DNA of 64,000 bases from Forficula auricularia (Eukaryota; Arthropoda; Insecta; Dermaptera; Forficulidae): positions 7,155,294 to 7,219,293 of the forward strand of contig JALMQS010000153.1 of assembly GCA_024734495.1 (NCBI GenBank), written 5' to 3'. Positions 9,521 to 22,599 of this stretch are shown one piece after another. A program made the translations under genes and the position numbers. A model generated the notes under the pieces. The model was given only the letters and a program-made list of their open reading frames with translations. It did no database searches and was not told the origin of the DNA. Every line of letters starts with the position of its first letter. Position 1 is the stretch's first letter.

Positions 9521-11505
9521 CCATTTGTTTTTAAGCTCAATTAGAACTCGAGTTATAACTCAAAAACTATAAAATTACGAGATTATAAAGAATAATAAAC
9601 ATATGGTTTTAGTTTTAAAACAAGTGGTAAAATCAAAGAGGAAGCTGCATTCTATTATGTTTACAAAATATTTTGTTTTCAAATATTGCTGTTTAATATT
9701 TAATGGGACTTGAAAATAGATCAAAATGGAATTTTTTGTTATTTTGACCGATAAAATCTCAAAACTCTGACGTGTTTTAAACAATCGGGAAATTGCATGA
9801 GAATCAGCGTATAAAACTGTACTGGAATTCTGGAATCCATTTTTAGATTTAGGGATATAAATTTTTGTGTAATTTATTACAATTTTTTGATAAAAAACAT
9901 TTTATATACTATTAAATATATTAATTAATAAAACTTGGTGTGGGTGAGTACAAGTATAAGTGTCATGAGAAACAAATCTATATAAAAATAAATGAATATA
10001 TGAATATTCATTATTTTTATTTATACGTAGGTATATTTTTATTTTATATAAATATTTATAAAATAATATAGTAGGAATGTCAGCTGGTTTCAAGGCTTGC
10101 ATTTTCAAATTGAATGAAGCATGAAGGTTGAAAAGTAATACTCAGTTATTATTTTTCAGAAATACTATGCGTACATTCGAGTGATATTAAAAAATAAGCA
10201 GTATATAAGTATTTTGTATTATTTTTTACATTCTGTTTAATGATAAGAAAATGCAAATCATTTAATTAAATATTGTTGAGAGTTGAAACGGAAAATTATG
10301 AAATTATAAAAGAGAGTTTCAATTTCAGAATGTATATAGACAAAAGATTATTGATATGAAGAAAATATGTCCTATAATCTACTAGTTATATGTACCTATG
10401 AATTTTTCCCAAAATCGAATATCGTATTAAAATTTTATTCGAATGATTATTTTGGGGATGGTTGATTTTACGTCAGGTGCAAAATAAAAAAAAATTTCAT
10501 GTAGTCTAAGGATTTGCAGTTAAATTCTTATTAAATGGAATTAAACTAATAAATACTCATTTTTATGGAGAACGTTAAATTTTTTGTGAGATCGAAAAAA
10601 CAAAAAAAACAAAAAAAAAAACATTTATTTTTATCACGGGTTGTGAGGGTATCTCTGTAAAGATTTCTTTAATCAAAATTAAGCTTATTTTTTTAAATAT
10701 TATTCATTTTAAAATGATTGTTTGAGATGCCCGGCTAGTGAAATTTAAAACTATTGGCGTTTAGAAATGGCTTAAATAAAAATGAAGATAAATTTCTACA
10801 AATTCTCTCATTCTCTCCTCATTAACGACAAATAAGATCGAATTTGATATCTCAAGTATTTTGGAAAGGTAGGGAATCATTAGCTTAGAAGAAGGTAAGA
10901 AATTCTGCTATCAGAAATATGTAAAATAAGCGGATTCGCTCAATAGCGTATTGTGGGATTGTGAAATATAGGTGTTTCACTTTTCGCTACAGGACTAATT
11001 GACTTATCTACTCGATTTCAATCGGTTTCAAATTGATGACTATTAAACAACATACAATTCTTGATAAAGGCACAAATTTTGAAAAAATAATATCTTAACG
11101 ACACAATTAATTAATTTGTTAATTCCAATCAAGATTAATTTATGTCCACCAAAAATCTAGCTCTGCTAACAAAATATTTTTTTATCATGGGTTGTAGGGT
11201 ACTTCTTAATAGGTTTCTTTACGTATTGTGATATTATTATCTATACACAGTGGATAGTTAAAGGTAGGGTGTAAATCATGTCCGTAGCTAGTGGGAAGGG
11301 AGTTAAGGTGTTAACCCCCCCCCGAAAGATTGAGGTAAACATCGAAATTTTACAAGATACAAATAAACATTCAATAAAATTTATTAAAAAAAAAATACTC
11401 TGATAAAAAAACCTCCTATTCCTAGGAGTGTATATCCATACTCCTCTAAGCATTTCATGGGTAACTAACCCACAAAAAATTTTTTGCTACGGCCTTGTTT
11501 TAAAG
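9521..11505. other. AT-rich stretch, no gene recognised
   Basis: About 2 kb without recognised features. The short open frames at 9575-9784, 9902-10108 and 11241-11453 are AT-biased and lack motifs. A poly-C run (about 11316-11324) lies in a GGGG/CCCC-containing segment that could be the end of an unidentified element. Confidence 0.4.
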
Positions 11506-11509
11506 TGCG

Positions 11510-11690
11510 GTGAAATTTAGGTCCATTTTCTTTTTATAATGCTATTGATACAAGAAAAAGTTACACCAAAAAGGTACAACCTCTGTAGTCTGCGGTAGAC
11601 CCTTGTATCTTGAAAATAAGAGATTTAGGGAATTGGGGCGGAGTCAAATGTATCTGTATATTCGGATCTTGAAAGACTTAAGGGACCAAT
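11510..11690 (+). repeat. dispersed repeat family R2
   Basis: Shares GATACAAGAA, ACACCAAAAAGGTACAACCT, CTCTGTAGTC and AAATAAGAGATTTAGGGA with 35455-35690. The inverted form is at 22430-22565. The 35-kb copy is itself partly palindromic, with the tract around CTTCTTGTATCAATATC facing its complement. The class is unknown. Confidence 0.55.
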
Positions 11691-12509
11691 TTTTTCAATT
11701 TTTCCTTCGATTTTAAGGTAAAATTTTTTAAATAATTTATTTTATTTTATTAATATTTTAAATTTATCTGAAATGTTGGGTAAATTTTTTTGTTTCTTGA
11801 CAGTTTTTTGTATTCTATCCAAATCAATTTTTAATGATCCTCCAAGATAGCTTTAATATAATTAGATTTATTGATTTTCAATTTTATTCATGCGTTACTG
11901 TCAATTTTCGTCGCCAACTGACGAATTGATTGTCTCGTTCTATCCAGTCAATAAAATACGACACGCCATGACGGCAATGCACGTCACGCCTCTATCAATC
12001 TATATTCAATTTCTACTCTATAGGATTTATTATTTTTGTTATTATTATTATTTTTTTATTATATTTTTAAAATTTATGAATTTTATAACATAATATTTAC
12101 TAGGGATTTTAAAATATTTCCATATATTGGAAAACTTTTTTCTTTTGAGATATTTTAATTATATACAAAAAAATAATAATTAAGATTTCATAATGGTATT
12201 GAGCTTACGGCCAATTTCATGACAGTCTTCAAAGCCTCAACTAACCTTGGGTAAAGTGGCAAAATTTCATGAACGTGATGGAGATTTGATATTTTTTAAA
12301 CAATTAATTGTTTAAGAGAAAACAATCATATTTATCAAAAATTATCTATTATATAATTTATTTTAAATATTTATCAAAATATTTCATCAGCTATCATAAG
12401 CGTTAGCTATTTTATGTGCGGCCCAAAGCAACTCATTTTCTTTCAATGTGGCCCAGGTAAGCTAAAACCGAGGGATGATCCGCGATTGGAAGTAGGTGTG
12501 CACCTCTTT

Positions 12510-12820
12510 GGAAGTATTTTAGAAGCACTTTGGAAATATTTGGAAGTGCTCGGAAAATATTCCCGGCACTTGGAAATATTTGGCAGTGATTGAAAATATT
12601 TGGAAGTACTTGGAAATATTTGGAAGTGCTTTGAAATATTTGGAATTACTTGGAAATATTTGAAGTACTTGGAAATATTTGGAAGTGCTTGGAAATATTT
12701 GGAATTACTTGGAAATATTTGGAAGTAGTTGGAAATATTTGGAAGTGCTTGGAAATATTTGGAATTACTTGGAAATATTTGGAAGTACTTGGAAATATTT
12801 GGAAGTACTTGGAAATATAT
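12510..12820 (+). repeat. 20-bp minisatellite with 60-bp higher-order structure
   Basis: Units of TTGGAAATATTTGGAAGTAC repeat about 15 times. The variable position cycles through three unit types (GTACT, GTGCT, ATTACT), giving a 60-bp higher-order repeat over at least three cycles. Because 60 is divisible by 3, both strands stay open and encode repeating IWK-LE or FQIFP peptides. These are artefacts of the repeat, not proteins. Confidence 0.9.
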
Positions 12821-12910
12821 AGGTTAATTTTAACACGAGCTGATTTTTTGAAAAACATTTCAACTATTTTCGAAAAAAAGATGCTCAAATCTTTAGTTGT
12901 ATTTTTAAAA

Positions 12911-13087
12911 AAGATAAAAGTAAATAAATATTATATGCAATATTCATTTACTATGAATTGAGATTTCGGTCACTTGTATTCTACATTATGAATTTTTAAT
13001 TTAAATTTTAATGTGAAACAAGTGACCAAGAATCCTTAACTCATAGTAAATGAATATTGCATATAATATTTATTTACTTTTATCTTT
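12911..13087. repeat. palindrome, ~70-bp arms
   Basis: The left arm, 12911-12977, is complementary to 13018-13087 (shared words ATTATATGCAATATTCATTT and GGTCACTTGT inverted). Immediately after, GTTTCACCTTGCGCCAACACC (about 13096) is the inverted form of the AGGTGAAAC edge word of the foldbacks at 3.6 and 6.0 kb. This may be another member with a different core. Confidence 0.7.
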
Positions 13088-13089
13088 AT

Positions 13090-14200
13090 TAAAGATGTTT
13101 CACCTTGCGCCAACACCACAATCTCTACCAATTATTATATTTTTAAGTTAACACTGCAAATTCTCGGAAGTTACAATCACAGGAAATGTCTCAGGAGAGG
13201 GCTCTTTATGGAGGCGCCTAAATATTAGACAATACTGTATCTTCCTCGCATTAAAACAATTAACAAATTACGAAATCCTGATTTTCTAAGTTTGAATAAA
13301 CCAATATAAATCGAGGAAATAATATCATCAATGGAAGTGGAATATTAATTTAAAGGAAAATTTCTACCATAAAATAATCTAAAGCATCAGTGAAGCGTCA
13401 GTTAAACTTTTCCCTTCTCAGTTTATTCACTATCTGTTGACAAATAAGAAACAAACCAACAAAATAAATAAATAATTAATGAGACGATATTCTGTATTCA
13501 TGGCTAGAGCTGTCTCTTGAGTGTCGGAGAAGAGTTTCAAAATTTACTCGTATCGGAAATAAAAACAGAATTATATTGTCCAAACGTATATGTTAGTAGA
13601 GTCAGGAATATTTAACAGTGGAACGATTTAAATAAACAAAAACAAAAAACAAATCGCCCTTCTTCAGAAATAGCTAACCTAACTGATGTTTATACAGACT
13701 CTGAACTGTGAAAATTTATTCAAAAATACGATCCCAATCTTTCGTTCATTAAAAAATTGTTTATTGAACAGGAAAGCATGCAAAGTTTTGCAAGTTTTTT
13801 TTTATATATAATTAATTCAAAACCACTAGGGTTGAGGGTTGAAACAAAGTAAGACAAAAATAAAGGTTGGCGCGCGCGAGAGAGCAAGAATCAATTAAAA
13901 GTTAATCGAGATAACGGAATTTTTGGTTGTGGGCGTATATTGAAGAAATTAGAACTATATATACCATAATATACAAGGCTGTTTGTTCTTGTCATTTGCT
14001 AAATTTACAACACGTAAGACTATAAATAGTTTTTAGAAAAATTTTACCCTTTTGATTTATACCCGCGTATCCACCTTCATACAGTTCATACTTTTTGTGG
14101 GTCCGAAAATAAAAAAAAAATAAAAAAAATGTTTTATCATAGAAAGTAAAGGGAGTATAATTAAGTAATTTCAGGCCTAATTTTTATGACTTTACCGTTC
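13090..14200. other. AT-rich stretch, nothing recognised
   Basis: Contains a short GCGCGCGAGAGAG run (about 13871). No coding frames above background, no paired ends and no tandem repeats were seen. Confidence 0.4.
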
Positions 14201-14204
14201 AGGG

Positions 14205-14525
14205 TATGGTCAAGTATTGTAATTGTGGATGAAAAAAGTGTTCGAAATTTCTCAAAAACGGCTAAAAAACCATTTTTCTAAAAAAAAATTGAGCCAAACC
14301 ATGTGTTTTGCTCTACAAAAAAGCCCTCGTGAGTGAACATATTAATGATTTTGTCAAATTGTCTGTTAGTACGTTAGTGCGTTTCCCAATTTTGTGTACG
14401 GCTTAGCTCAAAAACTAGCGTGAATACCAAAACGCAATTTCACATGTATATTATTTAAATTGAGATTAAAAAGCTGATTAGATTTTGTTTTAAATCGAAC
14501 CGAAAATTAAGGGGGCTCATTAAAA
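14205..14525 (-). repeat. dispersed repeat family R3, partial copy
   Basis: Reverse complement of the right part of the copies at 37722-38475 and 45613-46205. Shared words are AGGGTATGGTCAAGTATTG, CTACAAAAAAGCCCT, CTGTTAGT and TGATTAGATTTT. It has no conserved frame. The class is unknown. Confidence 0.65.
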
Positions 14526-14914
14526 TAATTAAATTATAAAATTTTCAAACTAAAAAAAAAAAGAAAAAAGGAATTTACTAATAAACAACCGTATAATAAA
14601 AAAAAGTTATTAATTTCTTTTCTGGGGCCAAAGTGGGGGGGGGGCTCCAAAATATAATATGTAGAATATCTAAGCCTCTAGAGCAGGATTTATCTAACTT
14701 TACACATAAATTTCTCCATCACTGCCTAACCCTTTGAGTCACACAAATTTATATAAAGATCTTTATTAAACAAGATTTCATTTCCAACAGAAAAGTTCAT
14801 ATAAGTAAAATGTCTAAGATCAATAGTTTGCGCTTTAAAAAATATTCCAATATTGTAGAATGAATGGACTTGAATCAATGACAAATAAGGTTTCTGATGG
14901 CGAGACATCCTCTG

Positions 14915-16560
14915 GATATAACTGACCAAAATGATTATAAATGAAAAAAAAAGATCTTATTTTATCAATTTCATCTATCTGAAGTCTCACAGTATGTCTA
15001 TTATATAAGAAAATAGCACTTAAGAATTTTGTAGTTTAAAGGAAATTGTATGAAAAGATTCAATTTCTTCTCTCCGAAAGCGAATCAGCTAGAAATGGCC
15101 AACAGTTTCTATTTTTTTCTCATTAGATATTTATTCAAATATATTGAAATTTCATATCTATGTGTTATTTTCATTTATTTTTTATATCAAATAATCATTA
15201 TTAGAAAATTTGCATTTTAAAGGGTAGTTTATTTGAAGTCCAATTTGAAAAAAGGCTAATAACTCCGTTGAAATTTTTTAAAAATATGAAATTAATAGAT
15301 ATTATAAAACAATTAATTATGAATCATTTAATACCATTGTGAACGAAATCGATTAGGCACTTTTTGAGAAAATCGTCAAAAACTCCAAAAACCGTCTATG
15401 AAAGGCCGTTTTAGAAACATTTTCAAATTCACTTCCATGTCACAAGTCAATGTTTCATTTCATATGACTTTTTTAGCTTTTTTCAAACCCATCTCGTGCT
15501 TTCAAAAAACATCGTTTTTTGACGTTTCAGATGGTTTTTCACAATTTTCTCGAAAAGTACCAAATCGATTTCGTTCAAAATAGTATTAAATGATTCATAA
15601 TTAATTGTTTTATAACATCTATTAATTTCATATTTTTAAAAAAAAAATTTCAACGGAGTTATTAGCGTTTTTTTAAATTTAACTTCAAATAAACTACCCT
15701 TTAAAATGCAAACTTCCTAATAATTATTATTTGATATAAAAGATATATAAAAATAACAGCCAAATATGAAATTTCAATAGATTTGAATAAATAACTAATG
15801 AGAGAAAAAATAAAACTCTTGGCCATTTCTAGTTGATTCGCTCCCGGAGAGATGAAAGTTAATCTTTTCATACAATTCTTTTAAACTACAAAATTCTTAT
15901 TCACAATGCTATTTTCTTATATTACAGACATCCTGTGAACATTCAGATAGATGAAATCGATAAAATAAGATCGATTTCTTTCACATTTATAATTCTTTTG
16001 GTCTATTTTATCAAGAGACTGGGTCTCAAGTCACCCAGCATCAACGAGTCATTTGTTACAATTTTCTAGCTTTTTACTATTTTCTTAAAAACTAATCAAT
16101 CAATTTCGTTCAAAATTGTATATAATTATTTATAATTGTTTGTTTTATAATATAATATTTTTAATTTCATATTTTTAAAAATTATTTCCAAGTAGTAATT
16201 AGCGGTTTTTCAAATTAGACTTAAAAAAAAACTACCCTTTAAAATGCAAATATTTTAATAAAAACTATTTGATATAAAAGATAAAAGGATAATTTTTTAT
16301 AGATATAAAATTTCAATAAATTTGATTAAATATGTAATGAGAAAAAAATAAAACTTTTTGGAATTTCTAGCCAAATCGGTCCCCGAGAGAAGAAAGTGTA
16401 TGTTTTAAATTTCCTTCAAACCTCAAAATTCTTAATTGAATGCCAATTTTATTATATTAGATATGTATTGTGAACCTCCAGATAGATGAAATTGATCAAA
16501 TATATCACTTTCCTTGTGATTTATAATTATTTTCGATTGTTTTATCGAGACGTATGTTGG
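14915..16560. repeat. large inverted repeat plus a third, direct copy
   Basis: A ~500-bp unit occurs three times. The minus-oriented copy is about 14915-15405, the plus-oriented copy about 15520-16010, and a more diverged plus-oriented copy 16065-16560. Shared landmarks are GATAGATGAAAT, CTACCCTTTAAAATGCAAA, AACTCCGTTGAAATTTT and GAGAGAAGAAAGT-type words. The inner ~115 bp (15405-15520) is the loop. The frame at 15398-15583 is not conserved in the third copy. A long-TIR DNA transposon that duplicated one arm is possible. Confidence 0.8.
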
Positions 16561-17224
16561 GATGTCTCTTGAAGTCAGTGGATGGCCACATCTGCTTATT
16601 TATTTATTATTATTATTAATATTTTTTTTTTTACAATAAATTATTTCACTTTAAAATGAAAGTGTGAGAGAGCCCCAAGATTTAATTGAAAATATTTTGT
16701 CGTGTTTTTGTTTTCTTATTTTACCCTGTACAAAAATATTGAAATTGATTGACATGGCCAAAAGGGAAATCTGCGCTTTGCGACCCTTCTCTTATTGAAA
16801 TGCAAAGGCTACCCTCAGTCAGAAAATAATATAACACAACATGGTAGGTCTCTCTAGGGTCAGAAGTTACACAAATATAACAATATTGAGTATGTTATTA
16901 GTTTCTCAAACTAATGAATGTTTACTTTTATGTATCTATAAGAAACAATATTGCTATTTGTAAAAGATTTCATTCTCTTTTACGCAGCTCGCAGGTCGAA
17001 AAGATTATTGAATTTACTAACTTTTAATTTGTTTTTATAATATTAAATCTCTGAATTTAAAAATCTGACTTTAATTATTATTATTATTTTTTTTTTTGAA
17101 TAACGAATTAATTTTGAATTTCTTTGGCGTAAGTGCTATTGGCGAGGGGTCTTCACTGTCCAGCCTTTTGGCTTAAATTTGGGCCAAAAACTTTATCTCT
17201 GCTCGCACAAAACATACTCTATAC

Positions 17225-17663
17225 CAGTGGTTCCCAACCTGGGGGCGATCAAAGGAAAAATTAAAATAGTACTGTACAATAGAAAAATAACAATGTTTTC
17301 AAACTTTCATTTATTTTTTCAAATTTTAACTGTCAACTTTCTTAATTTTTCCAGATTCCAATTTAAAAATGAAAACATGTACTCCTTTTTTTTTAAATGT
17401 ACGTCAATGATCTTAGTTAATTATTTCACTTCTTTGTTCTTAAAACAAAAAAATCTGTAAAAAAATGTACATTTAAAATTTTTTTTCTATTTTATTTAAG
17501 AGTGATCGGATAAAACTGCTTTGGTTATTTTTATATAACTCCTTTATTATTTACACTTTACTTCAAATTAAAATTAGACTTACAATGAAAATGAACAAGG
17601 GGCGATAGGTGTTAGTCAACCTCCAGAAAGGGGAGATGGGCCGCAAAAGGTTGGAAACCACTG
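17225..17663. mobile_element. hAT MITE with perfect 8-bp target duplication
   Basis: The element starts CAGTGGTTCCCAACCTGGGG and ends AAAAGGTTGGAAACCACTG. The octamer CTCTATAC flanks both sides (17217-17224 and 17664-17671), as expected for hAT transposition. No transposase is present. A longer sibling at 48185-48930 shares both termini and the internal words AAAACTGCTTTGGTT, TTATTTACACTTTA and AACCTCCAGAAAGGGG. The 93-codon frame across its left half is not conserved in the sibling. Confidence 0.92.
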
Positions 17664-17866
17664 CTCTATACTAATTCCAACAGATAGTTTATTATCCAAT
17701 AATATAATCAATAATATAAAATAATAATATCCACCACAACAAATAAGCAAAAATATAATAGCCTAATACTTTTTTACTTCTCTTTTCGTTTAAAATTTTC
17801 TAAAATTTCAAAGCAGGTCAAGAAATTTTAATCACTTAAGAAATCTTATTATAACGGCCAATTCTT

Positions 17867-17893
17867 GTATATATATATATATATATATATATA
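17867..17893. repeat. (TA)n microsatellite
   Basis: An uninterrupted TA run of about 13 units. The sequence after it (about 17900-18140) is weakly similar to family R4 at 39290-39600 and 47060-47560. Confidence 0.85.
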
Positions 17894-18149
17894 CCATAAA
17901 GAATCGGTTTGTCGAAAACGGCTCTAATGATTTCGCTAAAAATTGGTGAACTTATAAATTCTCAATAGTTATTAGTCATGTTAAAATTTTAATCCAATTG
18001 AAATAAACGAAGGGGGTGTAAATTTTTCATTTTGCAAAATAAATATTTTAATCGTTCATATCTCGTCTTCGATAAGTCGTAGAGCCTTGAAATTTGAAAC
18101 TTGAGCTATTTTAGAGGCAAAAAGTTACCGAGCATCCCTCCAGGCTCTA

Positions 18150-19838
18150 CTAGTATAAATAGAGAATTAATAAATAAACGGCGTAAGTCAAATAATTTAT
18201 TCAATAATTTCTCCCTGTTAATTATACAGATCTAAAAATTATTTATTATTTTGAGAAAAAAAAGAGAAAATAAAATTGAGCGGACTAATGGATACGAACC
18301 TGAAATCTACACTAATTTATATCTACATAAAATAGAGTCGCAAATATACCAAAATAGTGATTATTTTCCCAAAAATCTTACATCTAGTTTCAAATTTTAA
18401 AATGAACAGCTTTATTCTTCAAATCCTTTTCAGCATTTTCCAATCTATCTATTTAAGCCTGATATTTATTTTAGAAAAATAAACATTTTTTATCAAGACA
18501 AGTTTTACCAAGTACATTTTCAATTAATTTTTATAAATTAAAGAGTTTGTTCAGTCAAATAAAATAAATAAATAGAGTAATTTTAGACAATTAACATTAT
18601 TTATTAGATAGATTTACTAAACAGTTTCGGTCACCTCTGGTAGGTGGTGGTTTAATTTATAAAAATAAAGTCTACAAGTTATGGAAATTTTAAATTAAGT
18701 ACATAAAAATCTCACTGCTTTAATAAAGTTCATTATTTCATGCCGGGCCGCATTCATTGCACCACTGGAGTTGGACAAACCTTATAGGCTCCAGCCTTCA
18801 ATGGATTCTCTTCCAATTCAATTCTTTCGTCTCATCTAAAAGTTCATCATCCAATTTAATTACTTTAATATCTGGGGAAAATAATCTAATCTATGGAATC
18901 CCCTCCTTAGCCTTTCCTTGTCTTTCAAATTATCTCTTATTTGAAAACGTGTTTTATTCTTCTATTCAATAGATTTTTCGATGCGAAACAAATGTAAGAA
19001 GAAGCCCTAATAGTATGGAGGATACAATTACCGAGTATTGTAGCTATTAAAGTAACTAAAATATAAACTTGTTTACAAGTTATATGTACTATGCATTTTT
19101 CCCGAAATCAAAAATCCTATTTAAACTTAAATCAAATGATTTTTGGGTGGAATCGAAATTTATTTTTAATATGAATTGTGAGGATTCCTCTAAAGATTGT
19201 TTTATGTGAGTTGGACTGAATTTTTTATAAGTAGGATTATAGAGTACAGACAGCCAGAGCTCCAAAGCGGACCTTTCGATTTAATTTTTAAATCATCCTC
19301 ATCACTAATAGAGTGGATAGTGTCGTATATCGTATCCCAGTGCTCTCTAACGGCTTAAAGTGGCCAACTTTTTGTTATTAGTGTCAAAGTCAGTGTGATC
19401 AACTTCAATTTTTCTATCCCAGAAGAATACAGGTTAATTAACCATATTTCTAATAAAAAAAAGTATGTATTTTTTTAATGATATTGATGTGAGAAGGAGA
19501 TACACCAGAAGGTGGATCCCCTAAAGGCCTGTATGGGCTGGCCCCTCCATCGTGAAAAGAACAGAGTAGAATGAAAAGAAGCCTGGATCACGGGTCAATC
19601 TCAGAAACTTAGATACAATTCAATATCCAATTTACTAAGGTTTTAGGGGCTTCGAGCAGTGGTATGATGTATTGTATATATACGAAGCAATTTAAAAAAT
19701 ATATTAAAAGTACCTAAAATTTTATTTTAGATATTGCCAATGGACCCGCCAGAGAGCACTAAAACTCGTATTCTCTAAAATACAATGACTCCTCATGGAG
19801 CCTTCCATTTACTCTATGATCCTTAGAACCTGAATATA
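18150..19838. other. no gene recognised
   Basis: AT-rich, with modest GC rises at 18740-18800 and 19500-19580. The 71-codon frame at 18757-18972 has no recognisable motif. CAGTGCTCTCTAACGGC at 19349 resembles a hAT end, but I found no partner. Confidence 0.35.
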
Positions 19839-19841
19839 TAA

Positions 19842-19965
19842 GGGCCGGTTGTATGTCGCAAAGTACATTCAGTGCCTGATCTGATTGGCCATTCCAGTCC
19901 CTCCATTTACCATCTACCCTTTGTTAGTTGTAAAAAGCATTTGCTTTGCGACATACAACCGGGCC
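19842..19965. mobile_element. Harbinger-like MITE with TAA target duplication
   Basis: A 124-bp element with ~23-bp terminal inverted repeats (GGGCCGGTTGTATGTCGCAAA / TTTGCGACATACAACCGGGCC) is flanked by TAA at 19839-19841 and 19966-19968. The size and 3-bp duplication suit PIF/Harbinger, though that superfamily assignment is inferred from the duplication alone. A second, one-ended copy in opposite orientation lies at 41367-41480. Confidence 0.8.
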
Positions 19966-19969
19966 TAAG

Positions 19970-21181
19970 TAAGATAAAAATAGCAAAAAACAAAAAAAAA
20001 ATTATATTACTGATTTTGCCTGTCTACTTTTTTATTTTCTATGTTTATCTAATGTACTCAAATGAAGATTTAAAAATTAATTTGAAACATCAGCTTTGGA
20101 GAAGTTTTTCTTATTTTTGATAGCCCGAATTCTGTGATCGTATATAAATAAGATACACTAACTTATTCTCTCTATCTCTTCTAAATATATCTATCATTTG
20201 ATTCTATATAAATATACTATATAGGTATAAGAATTGCACATTTAATAGTATAAGCCACGTGTGTGGAACCTGCGACGTTCAGACCCATGAAGTGCGCCTT
20301 CCGGGTCTGTTTTAAAAAATGATAAATTTTGTAAGGAGTATTTATATGTCAACTATAATTCTGACGTTACATATGAGATCTCAGATCACAGATGTGCACC
20401 TTGAAGACCAAATGAAGCTCAAAACATTTATGCTATGTTAGAACCCGTTGTCCCGATACTGTCTCAACAAAAGCAATCTCAGATATGTCATTAGGTGAGT
20501 AAAAAGTAAACGAATGATGAATTTTCTTACTTTATCTTTTTGATATCTTATAGTTTTATACATTTTCATGTAAATTTTGAATGTAACTATGTAACTAATA
20601 ACTATATAGTAACTTCAAAAATCAGGTCTATTCAAAACTGTTACATACGGTCTTCTTAGGAAATGGGGATCGTCAATGTGCCCTTTAAAACAAAAAGGTT
20701 CCCATCCCTGTTATAAGTTAAACTCTTGATTGATACATATCGTATATATGTAAAAAGTTACCTATTTAGGCACGGAATCCTAGCTATTCAAGTCCCAATC
20801 GCACTTGGCTACTTTTTTTATCCCATAGTTAGGTGATGAATTCATTTTCTACTAATTAAACTCTACAACAAGAAGAAGAGCAAAAAGGAAAAACGGTTCC
20901 AAGTGCACTTGGCTCTATGAAAATGTCGTATTGTATTATTTGTTTGCGGGGGTGTTGTTGCTCGACAGGGAATGCCACTTGGCGAGTCAATGGGGGGGAA
21001 TAAGTCCATTTCAACAAAAGCCACCCGGGAGGTCAAGTGCTCTCGTCCTCCATTTCTTTTTATCCTTCTTGCTTTTTACGTTCTAGAACACCCAAAGAGA
21101 GAAGGCTAGTTAGTTAGTATTTTATTTTTACTTCATTTAGATGTTGATTTTATTTTTAATGACCAGCTGCTTCACCTAGAC
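19970..21181. other. no gene recognised; one orphan hAT-like end
   Basis: AAGGTTCCCATCCCTG ending at 20710 looks like the right end of a hAT element, but I found no matching left end. The hairpin CAGACCC...GGGTCTG sits at 20280-20310. The rest is unremarkable. Confidence 0.35.
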
Positions 21182-21440
21182 CAGCGGTTCCCAAATTTAT
21201 TCTAACGCGGAACCATGTTACATATTTTTAGAAACCTTATTACTTTATCTTATTATACCTGGAGGCACCGAGAGATGCTCGATAACCCCTGATCCCCCCA
21301 CCCCCTCCCGAAACCATACACCTCGCCCCCAATACTGCCCTCCACTCTGCCCTCCCCAACCGCCCCTCCCATCCTCGGACCCCCCACAACTGCACCCCAC
21401 CTCCTGCACCCCCACATCCATCCCCACTCCTGACCCAGTT
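21182..21440. mobile_element. hAT-like left end with C-rich tract
   Basis: CAGCGGTTCCCAAATTTATT followed by ACGCGGAACC resembles the ends at 38967. It is followed by a very C-rich, G-poor tract (21283-21436, mostly CCCC with A/T/CC spacers). Open frames on the minus strand (GGWGG-rich) derive from that tract and are not genes. No right end was found. Confidence 0.5.
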
Positions 21441-21983
21441 TTTGCATTTCTATCTTTCTAATGGTCCACATATTATGTGTATATTTGTTTACTCGTACAC
21501 CAATTTGCCCACATTCGTTCATATTGATATACATTATAAAAAATACATAAGAAAATAATAATTAAAAAAATAATCGTATAGGATCTGAAATAAAAACATA
21601 AAATTAAAAAAAATGTGTGCGTCTCGGGACGTGTGACAGAAGTGATAACTTTCACCAACCAAGTATTTTTTAGGAAGACAATTGCAAGGATAATTGCCCG
21701 GAGAAAAGAGAATTGAATATTTAATTTTAATTAGAAGAGTGGGGGGGGGGCAAAGGAATAATTATTAATATATTTAATGTTTCTCGATTTAAAATTAATT
21801 GTTTTCTTTCTTTCAGCTTAATTCAATTATACATATTTCAAATTTGCCGCGCCGCAATTTATTCAATGAATTCTATTTAAATACATAGCTATATATAATT
21901 TATAAATTATTTCCACACTTATAATAAAGTCTAATTCAAAATTATTCATTTTAGTAAAAGTAAAAAGCAAGGGTTTTTAAAAT

Positions 21984-22070
21984 AGTTCTTTGGTCCAATG
22001 GTAGAGTGACTGCCTCAAATGCAAGAGGTCCCAGGTTCTAATACGACATACGCCGAATCATTTTTTTTTT
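21984..22070 (+). pseudogene. tRNA-like relic
   Basis: TGGTCCAATGGTAGAGTG matches an A box/D arm, and GGTTCTAATAC is a damaged B box/T arm. An anticodon-stem-like segment between them would read CAA but pairs at only three positions. A T-run at about 22061-22070 could stop Pol III. It is too decayed for a functional tRNA; it is a tRNA pseudogene or the head of an unlisted SINE. Confidence 0.45.
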
Positions 22071-22429
22071 TATTGAGACTCATCTATCAATAATTACTTT
22101 AATTAAGAAAAAATCAATTAAGATTAATTTTGATGAGGTCCAGACCTGTCCAGATCGTTTTTTCATCCTCAAAACTTGTTAATAGATTTTGTTTCATCAA
22201 AATCGGTAGGGCCGTTTTCAAAATAGAACCAAGATACAAATATATAAATAAATATACAATTTTTGCTCGTTTAATAAGAGTAGATATTAAATGAACAATT
22301 ATTGTATATAATGTATATTTCAACACCCTTACGCGCTTAAACTGTATACTAATCAAACTAACGCATTCGCCAATTCGTTTATCCCTATGACATCTAGAGA
22401 CTGGAACTCTTTCCAACAACTATAACCTT

Positions 22430-22565
22430 CAATCTTTCAAGACCAGTATCCACACCTTCGACTTCTACCCAATCCCTAAATCTCTTCTTTTCTTCACAAT
22501 ACACGGACTACAAAGGTTGTACCTTCTTGGTGCAACTTCTTCTTGTATCAATATCACTATAAAAA
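22430..22565 (-). repeat. dispersed repeat family R2, minus copy
   Basis: Contains the reverse complement of the R2 landmarks: CCCTAAATCTCTT, GGACTACAAAGGTTGTACCT and GGTGCAACTTCTTCTTGTAT. Confidence 0.55.
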
Positions 22566-22599
22566 AAAAAAATATTAATATAATGAAAATTTAAGCTAC

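Noticed and set aside
12650..12961. 103-codon open frame (and an 80-codon frame on the other strand)
   Set aside because: Both are produced by the 60-bp higher-order minisatellite; periodic peptides on both strands are a repeat artefact.
13860..13890. GCGCGCGAGAGAG run as a regulatory element
   Set aside because: A short simple sequence with no nearby gene; no support for function.
21245..21534. Gly/Trp-rich minus frames
   Set aside because: Derived from a C-rich simple tract beside a hAT-like end.
21984..22070. Functional tRNA gene
   Set aside because: The anticodon stem pairs at only three positions and the T-arm consensus is broken.
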